NCBI RefSeq assembly: GCF_025791835.1
Contig: NZ_JAOXLP010000037.1
Span: forward strand, 1-26,718
DNA from: Roseomonas xinghualingensis
Lineage (GTDB): Bacteria > Pseudomonadota > Alphaproteobacteria > Acetobacterales > Acetobacteraceae
Length of the DNA stretch: 26,718 bases
Direction: 5' to 3'
The position numbers and the translations under genes were made by a program. Shown one piece after another: positions 1-7,168 of the stretch. A model generated the notes under the pieces. The model had not been told where the DNA came from, made no database searches, and worked only from the letters and a program-made list of their open reading frames with translations. The first letter of the stretch is position 1. Every line of letters starts with the position of its first letter.

Positions 1-712
1 GCAGCAGCGGGTGGCGCCGCTTTCCCATGGCGGTGAGCAGGACGTCATAGACCTCGCTCGTCTTGTGCGAGGCGATCTCGTCGCAGACCGCCACCTGCAC
101 GTTCAGCCCGTCCAGGGCCTTGGCGTCCGAGGAGACCGGGACGAACTTGCTGGCGCTGCGCTCCTGGTAGATGGCGTTGGCCCGCTCGGCGACCCCGAAG
201 GCCTCCCGAAAGCCAGGGCTGCGGCGGACCATCTGCTGGGCGGCGTCGAACAGGATCCGCGCCTGGTCGCGGGTGACGGCGGCGGCATAGCCCTCGGCCC
301 CTCCCTCGCCCTCGATGAAGGTGAGGTAGAGGGCAATCGGGGCAGCGAAGGTGGTCTTGCCATTGCCGCGCGGGACATAGACCACCGCCTGGCGAAAGCG
401 CCGGGTGCTGGTGCCGCGCTCGACGAAGCCAAAGAGGTTGGTAAAGACGAAGCGCTGCCAGGGCATCAGGCGGAGCGGGCGACCCGCCTCGGGTCCCTTG
501 ATGTTGGGCAGCTGCTCGGCGAACAGCATGGCGGCCTCAGCCAGATCGGCACGAAAGGCCCAGGGACCCTCGCCACGCTCCGCGTCCGCGAGGTCGCCAA
601 GGAAGCGTGCTGCCGCCTCACGGACATAGCGGCAGGCCGGGATCTCCCCGCCCGTTACCCCTTGGGCATAGGCCACAGCCGCCGCCACGCCGGAGGACAG
701 GGCAGCAGCCAT
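1..712 (-). CDS. terL: Phage terminase large subunit, N-terminal part (runs off window start)
   Basis: The ATP-driven motor that packages phage DNA into the prohead. The minus frame is open from ATG at 712 to the window edge, giving 237 residues without a stop, so only the ATPase half is present and the nuclease domain lies outside. The Walker A motif VPRGNGKT is at residues 113-120. The Walker B region VAVCDEIA is at 207-214, with the acidic pair D211-E212, followed by SHKTSEVYD. This pattern fits the Terminase_1 (HK97-like) family. The start codon comes one base after the TAG stop of the small subunit gene, as expected for a co-translated terS-terL pair. No disruption is visible. Plus-strand ORFs over this stretch are shadows. 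Confidence 0.93.
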   Translation of the reverse strand, partial: MAAALSSGVAAAVAYAQGVTGGEIPACRYVREAAARFLGDLADAERGEGPWAFRADLAEAAMLFAEQLPNIKGPEAGRPLRLMPWQRFVFTNLFGFVERGTSTRRFRQAVVYVPRGNGKTTFAAPIALYLTFIEGEGGAEGYAAAVTRDQARILFDAAQQMVRRSPGFREAFGVAERANAIYQERSASKFVPVSSDAKALDGLNVQVAVCDEIASHKTSEVYDVLLTAMGKRRHPLL

Positions 713-713
713 G

Positions 714-1241
714 CTAGCCGGCCTCCGGGCCGCCATGGATGAGCTTCAGCCGGGTCCAGGGGGTGTCGGGCTCGGCCACCTCCTCCGGCCGTGGTCCGGC
801 GCCGCCGAGCCGGGGCCGCGCGGCCGGACTGAATCCCAACTCCCCGGCGGCGCGCAGCATGGTGTCGGCGGCCTGGCGGATGATGCGGAGATAGGGGGAG
901 GGGGAGGGCTGCCCGTCGCGTCCCTTGGTCAGCAGCGGCAGGGAGGAGCCGGCATCGAGCTTGGCCTGCTGCATCACCGCCACGCGGTGGCGATCCTCGG
1001 CCTCCACCCAGACCGCCAGCACGGCCCGGTCGATGGGCTTGAGCAGACCCGCCGGCGCATGCGCCATGGCATAGGCCCAGCTCTCCCGCTGACCCGGGCT
1101 CATCCACTCGGGGGCGTCGGCCGAGAGGTCGCCGACTGCCTCTGGTTCGCCGGCACGGTCCCGGCCGTGGCGGGTGGCGTTGAAGGTGCCGCGCAGGCGG
1201 TGCAGTGCGGTCGGCGTGGGCTTGGGGCCAGGACGGGGCAT
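714..1241 (-). CDS. terS: Phage terminase small subunit, P27 family
   Basis: The DNA-recognition partner of the terminase large subunit; it marks the packaging start. The product is 175 residues, a normal length for P27-type (Terminase_4) small subunits. It has the typical basic, proline-rich opening MPRPGPKPTP, a helical middle (residues about 45-95), and a segment around SPYLRIIRQAADTMLRAAGELGFSP near 115-140 that is characteristic of the family. The ATG at 1241 shares its A with the TGA of the methyltransferase gene (TGATG), and the gene ends one base before terL, so the three genes look translationally coupled. Family assignment is by recognition of this arrangement and the C-terminal pattern, not by alignment. 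Confidence 0.88.
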   Translation of the reverse strand: MPRPGPKPTPTALHRLRGTFNATRHGRDRAGEPEAVGDLSADAPEWMSPGQRESWAYAMAHAPAGLLKPIDRAVLAVWVEAEDRHRVAVMQQAKLDAGSSLPLLTKGRDGQPSPSPYLRIIRQAADTMLRAAGELGFSPAARPRLGGAGPRPEEVAEPDTPWTRLKLIHGGPEAG

Positions 1242-2509
1242 CAGGCGGCCACCACGCCCTCAGAGCAGCGCTCCTGGGCCAAGTGGGCAAAGCGCTGCCC
1301 GGATCCCTCCCGCACCGCCTCCTGACCGGTGAAGGCCTGCCAGCGCAGCACCGCCACATCGACATAGGCCGGGCTGAGCTCGATGGCATGGCAGGCCCGC
1401 CCCGTCATCTCGGCGGCGATCAGGGTGGTGCCGGATCCCGAGAAGGGCTCGTAAACCGCCTGCCCCGGGGAGGAGTTGTTCTCGATCGGCCGGCGCATGC
1501 ACTCCACCGGTTTTTGGGTGCCATGCACGGTGTCGGCATCCTGGTCGCGCGAGGGGATGGACCAGAGGGTGGTCTGCTTGCGATCACCGGCCCAGTGCCC
1601 CCTGGCGCCATTCCTCACCGCGTACCAGCAGGGCTCGTGCTGCCAGTGGTAGTGGCCGCGGCCGAGCACGAGCCGCTCCTTGGCCCAGATCACCTGCGCC
1701 CGGATCCCAAACCCGCAATCGGTCAGGCTCTCGGCCACCGTCGCGGCGTGCAGCGCGCCATGCCAGACATAGGCCACATCGCCCGGGAACAGCGCCCAGG
1801 CCTCTGTCCAGTCGGCGCGGTCGTCATTCAGGACCTTGCCCGTGCGGGCCGTTCGGCTGCCCTCTAACGTCTCGTTGCGCCAGGCCGGGTCGTAGTCGAC
1901 GCCATAGGGTGGGTCGGTCACCATGAGGTGGGGGCGAACGCCAGCCAACACAGCCGAAGCCACCGCCTGATCGGTGCAGTCACCGCAGACGAGGCGATGC
2001 CGCCCCAGTATCCAGATATCGCCCAGCCGGCTCACCGGCACCTCCGGAGCAGGAGGAACAGCATCCGGGTCGGTGAGGCCCGCGGAGGCCTCAGCGATGA
2101 GCGCCTGCACCTCCTCCGCGCTGAAGCCGGTCAGCGACAGATCCGCGCCCAGGCCAGCGAGATCGGCCAGCTCCGCCCGCAGCAGCGCCTCGTCCCAGCC
2201 GCCATTCAGCGTCAGCTTGTTGTCGGCCAGCACATAGGCCCGGCGCTTGGCCTCGGACCAGCCGCGCGCCACCATCACTGGCACCTCGGCCAGCGCCAGG
2301 CGCTGGGCCGCCAGCACCCGGCCATGCCCCGCGATGATGGTGCCGTCCTCGCCGACCAGCACCGGCACGGTCCAGCCCCATTCGCGGATGGAGGCGGCGA
2401 TCTGCGCCACCTGGGCCTCGGAATGGGTGCGGGCGTTGCGGGCGTAAGGGGTCAGGCGCGAGAGGGGCCAGCGTTCGACATGATCGGCAGGCCAGACACG
2501 GTCCAACAA
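1241..2509 (-). CDS. ParB-like nuclease domain / beta-class DNA methyltransferase fusion
   Basis: Predicted phage-borne DNA methyltransferase (N6-adenine or N4-cytosine) with an N-terminal ParB/Srx-like domain. Starting at TTG 2509 the protein has 422 residues. The ParB-like part covers residues about 8-95, with IIAGHGR at 58-64. Methyltransferase motif IV DPPYG is at 199-203, a GTQKP motif at 330-334, and the AdoMet-binding FSGSGTT at 356-362. The DPPY-before-FxGxG order is the beta class. The TTG start is chosen because a perfect AGGAGG lies 7 bases upstream and because homologues begin just before the W-P-x-x-x-V-E-x-W-P segment seen here. The same frame stays open to an ATG at 2902 that overlaps the primase stop (ATGA). 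That longer form would add 131 low-complexity, repeat-derived residues. The enzyme may protect phage DNA from restriction; its target site cannot be read from sequence. Confidence 0.9.
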   Translation of the reverse strand: MLDRVWPADHVERWPLSRLTPYARNARTHSEAQVAQIAASIREWGWTVPVLVGEDGTIIAGHGRVLAAQRLALAEVPVMVARGWSEAKRRAYVLADNKLTLNGGWDEALLRAELADLAGLGADLSLTGFSAEEVQALIAEASAGLTDPDAVPPAPEVPVSRLGDIWILGRHRLVCGDCTDQAVASAVLAGVRPHLMVTDPPYGVDYDPAWRNETLEGSRTARTGKVLNDDRADWTEAWALFPGDVAYVWHGALHAATVAESLTDCGFGIRAQVIWAKERLVLGRGHYHWQHEPCWYAVRNGARGHWAGDRKQTTLWSIPSRDQDADTVHGTQKPVECMRRPIENNSSPGQAVYEPFSGSGTTLIAAEMTGRACHAIELSPAYVDVAVLRWQAFTGQEAVREGSGQRFAHLAQERCSEGVVAA

Positions 2510-2516
2510 GCACGCA

Positions 2517-2522
2517 CCTCCT
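2517..2522 (-). promoter_or_regulatory. Ribosome binding site deciding the methyltransferase start
   Basis: The minus strand reads AGGAGG here, a perfect Shine-Dalgarno core, followed by 7 bases and then TTG at 2509-2507. A second TTG follows directly at 2506-2504. This is the strongest ribosome binding signal in the 390 bases between the primase stop and the methyltransferase domains, and it supports a TTG start. Confidence 0.7.
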
Positions 2523-2781
2523 GGCTGAGCGGCCCCACGAAAAACGGCCGAATGTGCAACCGTGAAATCTTGTCGAGGGGCGCGGTCTGGATCCCGCATG
2601 CCCCAGAGTTTCGACCCGCCCCCGGGGGGCAGCGATGATCGGGTTCCGCCTGGCGCTGCAGCCCACTGGCTGTGTGTGCTGCTCGCGTCATGCAGAAGAT
2701 ACGCGCTCGGATGCACGAATTCCACACGACATGTTTTCGCGCGGCTTCCTTTGTTTGCGCAGTTCGCGTGAGCTGGCGACG

Positions 2782-2881
2782 TCAGCGACGCTAGCGACGG
2801 ATATCCCCATTGGTGCGCTACACGTGCGCGCGTGTAGCCATCATCCGGAGAAAACGTCGCTTGCGTCGCTAGCGTCGCTGA
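2782..2881. repeat. 18-bp perfect inverted repeat made of 9-base units, with an inner hairpin
   Basis: Left arm 2782-2799 reads TCAGCGACGCTAGCGACG. Right arm 2864-2881 is its exact reverse complement. Each arm belongs to a short array: around 2854-2879 the unit GTCGCT recurs three times at 9-base spacing, and the left arm shows the mirrored GCGAC series. Between the arms an 8-bp stem, GCTACACG at 2817-2824 with CGTGTAGC at 2831-2838, can form. There is no T-run, so a simple intrinsic terminator is unlikely. Its position directly after a primase-helicase gene suggests iteron-like binding sites, possibly a replication origin, or a protein-bound regulatory site. Function is inferred. Confidence 0.8.
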
Positions 2882-2898
2882 GGGTTCAGGGAACGGGA

Positions 2899-5208
2899 TC
2901 ATGCATCACGGTCCTGCCAGTGGGGCGGTGCCGTCTCGGGCTTCACCCGTAGGCCGACGAAGCCGCGTCCGCGGAACAGATCGCAGTCCTTCTCGCGTCG
3001 GAAACCCAACCGCTCCACCATCGTGGCAAACCACTTTACATTGCGTGTCTCCTCGCCACGGCTCTGCGCGAAAGCCCTCCACGACGCGAAGAGGCTGGCG
3101 TTGGTGTCGCCCATGCCTTTGCCCTGTTCGCAGCACTCCTCGACCCATTGAGCAAGAATGTCCTGCTCGGCAAAGTACTCGGCGGTGGCATCGAGCACGG
3201 CTTTGGGGCGCAGGAGTCCATCCTTCTGCCAGACCAGGCAGCCGTCGATCAGCCAGCGCAGGATGCCCGGCCACTCCGCCTGGAGCTTTTCCGACAGCTG
3301 CTTGTCTGGCTGATCCGGCCTGTGAAGGAACGGTACGACATTGAAGCGCCGGCGGGCCGCATCGTCCACGTTGCGCAAGGCCGGCTTGTGATTGCCGCTG
3401 ATCGTCAGTTTGAAGGCTGGGGTGAAGGTGAAGAAGTCCTGCCGCATGAAGCGAGCGGTAATGGGATCGCCACCGGTCAGCGCCTTGATGCGTGCTTCGG
3501 CCCAGGCCCGGCCTTCCTCAGTCTCAGTGGTCATCACCATCCGCGCCCCGTGGAGCATGGCGAGGTCGGTCGGATGGCGGTCGCCGGAGGAGGCCGTGAA
3601 GGTGTCCATGGCGGCGTTGGTGGCGTAGGTGCCAAGGATGCCGGCAATGGTGACCAGCAGGACGCCCTTGCCGTTGCCACCAGGGCCGTAGACGAACAGC
3701 AGGGCGTGCTCGCGGGTGATGCCGGTGAGGCAGTAGCCGAACCAGCGCTGCAGGAAATCAATCAGCTGCTGGTCCCCGCCGGTAGCCTGCTGCAGGAAGC
3801 CGAGCCAGATCGGGCAGTCGCTGACCTCGGCTGGGGTAACAGCGGTGGCGCGGGAAATGTGGTCGCTCTGCTGGGGCGGCCGGAGTGTGCCGGTCCGGAG
3901 ATCGACGGTGCCGCCGGGCGTGCCGAGCAGCCAGGGATCCTGGTCCCAATGGGCGCTGGTGACGGCAAAGGTGCGATCGGCCTGCGCCAGCCGCTCCACG
4001 CCGGCCGCGAAGGCGGCCTTTCCGGCGGTCACCATGACTTTCGGCTCATCAGTATGCGCGGCCAGGCGCCGGGCAAGCCGGCGTATCCAGTGGAAGGCGA
4101 GCTTCGTCTCCTCGCGCTGCCAAATGGCACCGTTCCAGCGGTACCACTTGCCGGCATGGTGGCAGTAGCGGAGCTGATCGGCGCAGGCCTTGGCAAAGGC
4201 GGCCGCAACGCTGTCCTCGGTGACCAGGACACCTTCGGCCGGCTGGACGTCAGACACGGCACCGGAGCCAGGTGGCCGGTGACCTACCCTCCGATCGCCA
4301 CGATCCTTGGCCTCGGCTTCCTTGACATAGATGTCCTCGAGGCAGCGGTCGATGTCTACGAAGCGCGCCATCCAGCGGGCGTCCCGCTCTGCCGTGGGAA
4401 CCTCCTCCATGGCCTGCACCAGCCGCTGACGGGCTTCCATGAGTGCCACCCCATCCCGGGCCCAGCGACCGAGCAGGCGCACGCAGGCAGTGTGGTAGGA
4501 GGCGCCGCTGCGGATCTCCTCCAAGAGGGCCGCCTCGTTCACCGGCCCCTGCCTGGGCGTGCCGTTCAGAGGCCTGGCCGAGGCCGTGCTCGGCTTGCCC
4601 CGCCAGGCCTCGTCTAGTTCGTCCAGCAGGTCGATTGGCGTGCCATCCACGACTTCGGCCCGGTGGTGCGGATTCGAGGCAACGGAGCCGAAGTAATAGG
4701 CCTGGGACAGTGTCCAACTCTCGACCGAGAAGAGACCGCGGAACGCTCCGTTCAGTCGGCCAAGCAGCTTGCTCCGCTCCTCAGGCGGAAGTTCTTTCGA
4801 GACCGGGCAGAGCACGCGCCAGCGGGGCTTGGTCGCGCTGTGGCTGGGCGAGGTGTAGATGAGGCAAAGAAGATCGGCCTTGATCGCGATCTCGACCGCC
4901 TGCTCGAAGGGCATCACTCCGCCGTCGTAGTCCGCCTCAATGCCGGAGATCGCCAGCACATTCGCGTCGTGGCGGAGGCTGCCCTTGTCCGTTCGTGCCT
5001 CGCCAAAGCGGGCCAATTTGAGCCAGGGGAGATCGGCTTTGCGGGACGCGGTGATCGTCTGGATTCGTGGGGTAAGTGAGCGAAGAGTGTAGATCTCCTC
5101 CCTCTTGTCCGAGGCTGCGTAGTCCCGGAAGAACGTCACCGCGAACCGAAGGTCGAGCAAGCTCTCCGGCAACGTGCTCTCGCTCTTGGTGAACGAACCG
5201 TCCATCAT
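2899..5208 (-). CDS. Phage/satellite primase-helicase (AEP-like N-terminus plus D5/SF3 helicase)
   Basis: Replication protein expected to prime and unwind phage or plasmid DNA. From ATG 5208 it has 769 residues. The N-terminal third (about 15-200) resembles archaeo-eukaryotic primase-like domains, with GIEADYDGG at 89-97, RWRVLCPVS and LSQAYYFGS. The C-terminal half is a D5_N plus superfamily 3 helicase: Walker A GPGGNGKG at 508-515, the acidic TTETEE box at 560-565, sensor SGNHKP at 604-609 and an RRRF arginine-finger region near 619. The ATG at 5208 overlaps the TGA of the HTH gene (ATGA), with GAGG just upstream; a second ATG follows at 5205. The in-frame extension to 5367 overlaps the HTH gene and looks non-native. 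Downstream sits the inverted repeat at 2782-2881. Confidence 0.92.
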   Translation of the reverse strand: MMDGSFTKSESTLPESLLDLRFAVTFFRDYAASDKREEIYTLRSLTPRIQTITASRKADLPWLKLARFGEARTDKGSLRHDANVLAISGIEADYDGGVMPFEQAVEIAIKADLLCLIYTSPSHSATKPRWRVLCPVSKELPPEERSKLLGRLNGAFRGLFSVESWTLSQAYYFGSVASNPHHRAEVVDGTPIDLLDELDEAWRGKPSTASARPLNGTPRQGPVNEAALLEEIRSGASYHTACVRLLGRWARDGVALMEARQRLVQAMEEVPTAERDARWMARFVDIDRCLEDIYVKEAEAKDRGDRRVGHRPPGSGAVSDVQPAEGVLVTEDSVAAAFAKACADQLRYCHHAGKWYRWNGAIWQREETKLAFHWIRRLARRLAAHTDEPKVMVTAGKAAFAAGVERLAQADRTFAVTSAHWDQDPWLLGTPGGTVDLRTGTLRPPQQSDHISRATAVTPAEVSDCPIWLGFLQQATGGDQQLIDFLQRWFGYCLTGITREHALLFVYGPGGNGKGVLLVTIAGILGTYATNAAMDTFTASSGDRHPTDLAMLHGARMVMTTETEEGRAWAEARIKALTGGDPITARFMRQDFFTFTPAFKLTISGNHKPALRNVDDAARRRFNVVPFLHRPDQPDKQLSEKLQAEWPGILRWLIDGCLVWQKDGLLRPKAVLDATAEYFAEQDILAQWVEECCEQGKGMGDTNASLFASWRAFAQSRGEETRNVKWFATMVERLGFRREKDCDLFRGRGFVGLRVKPETAPPHWQDRDA

Positions 5209-5432
5209 TCCACCTCGTCTCGCTGGGTGGCGGGCGTTCGGCGCTGCTCGGCTTCGTAAGCCTCCACATCCTCCAGACGGTAAGCGACACGCGCGCCGAT
5301 TTTCAGGAAGGCCGGACCTTCCCCGATCCACCTCCAGCGCTCGAGTGTTCGTGGGCTGATGCACCATCGCTGCGCCAGCTCATGCTGGCCGATGTGGCGA
5401 ATGATCGTGCGGTCTGAGACGGGAGCGGCCAT
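5205..5432 (-). CDS. AlpA/excisionase-like helix-turn-helix protein
   Basis: Small DNA-binding protein of 75 residues with a single winged-HTH of the MerR/AlpA (HTH_17) kind: the LAQRWCISPRTLERWRW helix pair, then GEGPAFLKIGARVAYRLEDVEAYEA. Proteins of this kind act as excisionases or transcription regulators in prophages and satellites. ATG 5432 is preceded by AGG eight bases upstream; an in-frame GTG at 5441 is the alternative. The gene ends inside the start of the primase gene (4-base ATGA overlap), so the two are surely co-expressed. The upstream 15-base-spaced TTGAGC sites are plausible operators for its own control, which is inference. Confidence 0.85.
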   Translation of the reverse strand: MAAPVSDRTIIRHIGQHELAQRWCISPRTLERWRWIGEGPAFLKIGARVAYRLEDVEAYEAEQRRTPATQRDEVE

Positions 5433-5481
5433 GAGGTGCACCTCGCAAGGGATCGAGATGCAGCAAGAGTAGTGAGCCTGA

Positions 5482-5547
5482 TTGAGCGTAAATCAGTTGA
5501 GCTAAATTCAGTTGAGCGATTTATTTTCGAACAGGTTTTTCGCTCAA
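5482..5547. repeat. Array of TTGAGC sites at 15-base spacing, putative operator/promoter region
   Basis: TTGAGC occurs on the plus strand at 5482-5487, 5497-5502 and 5512-5517, exactly 15 bases apart, within a roughly repeated 15-base unit (CAGTTGAGC then A/T-rich). An inverted copy GCTCAA lies at 5542-5547, 30 bases further on. Read on the minus strand, the inverted copy gives TTGAGC, 17 bases, then ATAAAT, which could serve as a -35/-10 pair for the AlpA-like gene, with the other copies overlapping the transcript start as operators. The array overlaps the last codons of the upstream gene. The repeats are seen; the promoter role is inferred. Confidence 0.6.
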
Positions 5548-6312
5548 CAGCCGTGCGTAGATATCGGGAAGACGAGTTCGGATGGTCTGTTCATGCGGGA
5601 TCTGCCGCCCACTATTTCGATGTTCCTTGCTGAGTCGCTTGTGCAGAAGCCGCGCGAGCTCGGACCATACGGGCTGCTGGCCCGGCCAGTTGTCCGCGCG
5701 CCGTTGCACCTCCTCCCAGTGCGCTTTGAGAGCCGCCTCGATCAGCGGCTTGTAGCTCGCCCGCCCGCGTGGGCGCAGAGCAGGAACGGTGGGCGACCCA
5801 ATTGCGGTGATCACCGGTGCACTCGCACTGACTTCTGTGCTCACTGGCGGCACGACACGATGTGCAGTCACCTCCATGAACTTGATCTTCTGGTTCAGAA
5901 TCCAGATGTTGTTTTTGAGCTGGAAGATCAGCAGCTGTGCCCAAACAGATGGGATTGCCGACCGAGCGGTGGCCAGACTCGGTGCGAATTGCAGTCCTTC
6001 CAGCACGACCTCGCCCGAAGCAATGCGGTTTCGGAAGTCGTGCTCCAGTGCCGTCCGAGCTTTGCGCTCAGCGTCTTCCATGGCACCCCGAAGCGCATTC
6101 TGGGCCTCGGCATGCTTGATGAGGACAGGATCCAGCTCGGCCAGTTCCGCCGATCGACCTGCTTTCAAGAAAGGATCGTATGTCGGGTAGGGCAGATGGA
6201 TCAGGGGCGGGAGGGGCACCCGCACGGTCTCTTGCCAGCGCTCGACCAGGGCAGGGTCACTGAAGGCCAGGAGGGCTTCCCGCAACGGCAGGCGCTTTGG
6301 CTCAGCTGGCAC
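5521..6312 (-). CDS. Hypothetical protein, 263 residues, unknown function
   Basis: Not recognised. The protein is mostly helical and soluble. The N-terminal 75 residues are proline-rich (VRVPLPPLIHLPYPTYDPF). A charged helical stretch follows, rich in A, E and R (HAEAQNALRGAMEDAERKA). The C-terminal 80 residues are basic (KPLIEAALKAHWEEVQRRA to the end), with spacing that could form a helical DNA-binding domain. The annotated start is a GTG at 6312 without a clear Shine-Dalgarno; it lies only 17 bases from the ATG of the divergent gene at 6330. The true start may be internal, for example the TTG eight codons later (before REALLAFSDP). It precedes the AlpA-like and primase genes on the same strand, so it is probably part of the phage control region. 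Confidence 0.65.
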   Translation of the reverse strand: MPAEPKRLPLREALLAFSDPALVERWQETVRVPLPPLIHLPYPTYDPFLKAGRSAELAELDPVLIKHAEAQNALRGAMEDAERKARTALEHDFRNRIASGEVVLEGLQFAPSLATARSAIPSVWAQLLIFQLKNNIWILNQKIKFMEVTAHRVVPPVSTEVSASAPVITAIGSPTVPALRPRGRASYKPLIEAALKAHWEEVQRRADNWPGQQPVWSELARLLHKRLSKEHRNSGRQIPHEQTIRTRLPDIYARLLSEKPVRK

Positions 6313-6329
6313 GGAGAGGGTGCCCGCCC

Positions 6330-6635
6330 ATGAGGTCGACTCCGCTTCGAAGTTGCCTGTTTGTTCTATGCGACGATCGCCAGCCGGTCGAGACCGCTAA
6401 ACCGGCCAAGGGGCTCCGAGCCCCTCAACATCCGCGTGAACCGAACCTCCATCTCCCCCCGCACCTGCGGGAGGTGTGCGCCATCCTGGCCGCCGGGCTG
6501 GTGCGGCTTCGTGCCCACACCTCCGAGGATCTTGCCCGAGATGCCGAACAGCCCCGGGGAAGGGGAGAGAGTTCGCTACACTTCCGGCCGGAACAGAGCG
6601 GTGTTGCGGGTCCCCAAACAGGGAGACACGCATGA
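6330..6635 (+). CDS. Small unknown protein, first gene of the recombinase cassette
   Basis: About 101 residues from ATG 6330, which has GGAGAGGG nine bases upstream. The first 40 residues look unstructured. From about residue 36 the sequence becomes protein-like: HLPPHLREVCAILAAGLVRL, then an amphipathic stretch with SEDLARDAEQ and ESSLHFRPEQSG. The best support is position: its TGA (6633-6635) overlaps the ATG of the DUF2924 gene as ATGA, the same junction used by the next two genes. I recognise the general look of short ORFs that precede DUF2924 genes in alphaproteobacteria, but know no function. The real start could be downstream at a non-ATG codon. Confidence 0.6.
   Translation: MRSTPLRSCLFVLCDDRQPVETAKPAKGLRAPQHPREPNLHLPPHLREVCAILAAGLVRLRAHTSEDLARDAEQPRGRGESSLHFRPEQSGVAGPQTGRHA
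6409..6425. other. Perfect 7-bp hairpin in the 5' part of the recombinase operon
   Basis: AGGGGCT, loop CCG, AGCCCCT. It is not followed by a T-run on either strand, so an intrinsic terminator is not supported. It lies within the doubtful N-terminal part of the small ORF, so it may belong to a leader and influence translation of that gene. Function is unknown. Confidence 0.4.
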
Positions 6636-7168
6636 CGCAGCGAGGCACTACTGCACAGCAGGGGAGGGGTATCGGCCGGAGCCGAACTGCCCAGCCACCG
6701 CCACCAGTGACCTTCCCGGCCATTCCACCGGCCGACGTGCTGGGCCGCCTGGCCGCCCTCCAGGGCACGCCCATCGACCAGCTGAAGCAGCAGTGGCGAG
6801 AGCTGTTCGGCAAGGAGCCGCCACCCTTCAACCGCGCCTACATCGTCAGCCGCCTGGCCTACCGCATTCAGGAGCTGGCCTATGGCGGGCTGAAGCCCGA
6901 GACCCGTGCCCGGCTGGAGGCACTCGGGGAGCAGCTGGACGGCGGCAACGTGGTCCTGCGCCGGATCCGGGCCGACAGCCGGCCGCTGGCCGGCACGCGG
7001 CTGATCCGGGAGTGGCAGGGGGTGGAGCACACGGTCACGGTGTTGGCCAACGGCTTCGAGTTTGAGGGCCGCCCCTATCGTTCCCTCTCCGCGGTGGCGC
7101 GGCACATCACTGGTACGCGCTGGAACGGTTGGACCTTCTTCGGGCTGAAGGGGAGGGCAGGGGCATGA
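6632..7168 (+). CDS. DUF2924 domain protein
   Basis: 178 residues from ATG 6632, with GGGAG seven bases upstream. After a basic, proline-rich N-terminus the DUF2924 domain covers residues about 35-172: DQLKQQWRELFGKEPPPFNR, YIVSRLAYRIQELAYGGL, GTRLIREWQG and the closing FEGRPYRSLSAVARHITG followed by an NGWTFFGL end. That last part resembles small DNA-associated folds described in restriction-linked proteins. DUF2924 genes typically sit directly before large serine recombinases, as here (ATGA overlap at 7165-7168). A role as recombinase accessory or directionality factor is plausible but unproven. The in-frame extension to 6476 is rejected because it covers the small ORF. Confidence 0.88.
   Translation: MTQRGTTAQQGRGIGRSRTAQPPPPVTFPAIPPADVLGRLAALQGTPIDQLKQQWRELFGKEPPPFNRAYIVSRLAYRIQELAYGGLKPETRARLEALGEQLDGGNVVLRRIRADSRPLAGTRLIREWQGVEHTVTVLANGFEFEGRPYRSLSAVARHITGTRWNGWTFFGLKGRAGA

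Larger units (their letters stand above)
2510..2898 (-). other. Intergenic stretch between primase-helicase and methyltransferase
   Basis: No convincing gene is seen. The methyltransferase frame is open through it, but the translation (S-A-T-L-A-T-Q-A-T and S-L-A-S-L-T-S stretches, then a segment with no domain character) looks like translated repeat and leader DNA. The primase-proximal part holds the inverted repeat array; the distal part holds the ribosome binding site of the methyltransferase. Confidence 0.5.

Noticed and set aside
3148..4617. 489-codon plus-strand ORF
   Set aside because: It is antisense to the primase-helicase, whose motifs are clear; the translation has no domain character and reflects GC-rich shadow coding.
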